From NCBI GenBank assembly GCA_003161835.1, contig PMNO01000108.1, forward strand, positions 1 through 5,331: 5,331 nucleotides of DNA. Reading direction: 5' to 3'. The number at the start of each line of letters is the position of its first letter. Position 1 is the stretch's first letter. Positions 5,286 through 5,331 of the stretch are shown piece after piece. This stretch comes from Myxococcales bacterium (lineage in GTDB: Bacteria; Myxococcota_A; Polyangia; Fen-1088). The notes beneath the pieces are model-generated. The model did not search any database. It worked only from the letters and a program-made list of their open reading frames with translations, and had not been told where the DNA came from. Position numbers and translations under genes: made by a program.

Positions 5286-5331
5286 GGTTGCCAAACGGTG
5301 TCCTGAGGCTTTCGCCGCGGCTCAGACCTTC

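Noticed and set aside
4806..5306. Plus-strand Pro/Ala-rich open frame opposite the lipoprotein
   Set aside because: It is the complement of the Gly-rich linker; the signal peptide, ribosome binding site and cysteine pattern belong to the minus strand.
5302..5325. CTGAG...CTCAG inverted repeat upstream of the lipoprotein gene
   Set aside because: Only a 5-bp stem with a 13-base loop, too weak to call a site.

Overview
The window reads as chromosomal DNA of a GC-rich Gram-negative bacterium. My best guess is a member of the Myxococcota, probably Polyangiales-like. The reasons are the high GC, the outer-membrane porin, and a cysteine-rich lipoprotein with a long Gly/Ser/Thr linker of the kind common in that group. 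This placement is inference; there is no rRNA or other marker gene in the window. I see no mobile element, tRNA, rRNA or CRISPR array.

Left part (1-2650, minus strand): a three-gene operon, read right to left. First is a 3-hydroxyisobutyrate-dehydrogenase-family NAD(P)-dependent oxidoreductase (1751-2650). Next is a periplasmic substrate-binding protein of the branched-chain amino acid/amide (HAAT) ABC-transporter type (444-1754), whose ATG overlaps the dehydrogenase stop as ATGA. Last is the start of a LivH-type inner-membrane permease (1-372), which runs off the left edge. The remaining transporter genes (LivM, LivG, LivF types) probably lie beyond the edge.

Middle (2651-3045): a 395-base divergent intergenic region with regulatory-looking structure. 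It holds a perfect 7-3-7 inverted repeat at 2762-2778 and two copies of a 26-27-base AT-rich element (2837-2863 and 2966-2991). The reverse strand of the first copy contains a sigma70-like promoter (TTGACG, 17 bases, TACTGT) facing the dehydrogenase operon.

Right part: a plus-strand outer-membrane porin-like beta-barrel protein (3046-4473) starts at GTG behind a strong AGGAGG. It converges, with 19 bases between the stops, on a minus-strand Cys-rich lipoprotein gene (4493-5272). A GC-rich hairpin lies at the convergence.

Taken together, the divergent porin and dehydrogenase-transporter operon look like an uptake-and-oxidation module: porin for outer-membrane entry, binding protein and ABC permease for inner-membrane import, and a beta-hydroxyacid dehydrogenase or aldehyde reductase acting on the imported compound. 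The substrate cannot be named from sequence alone. The lipoprotein appears unrelated to this module.
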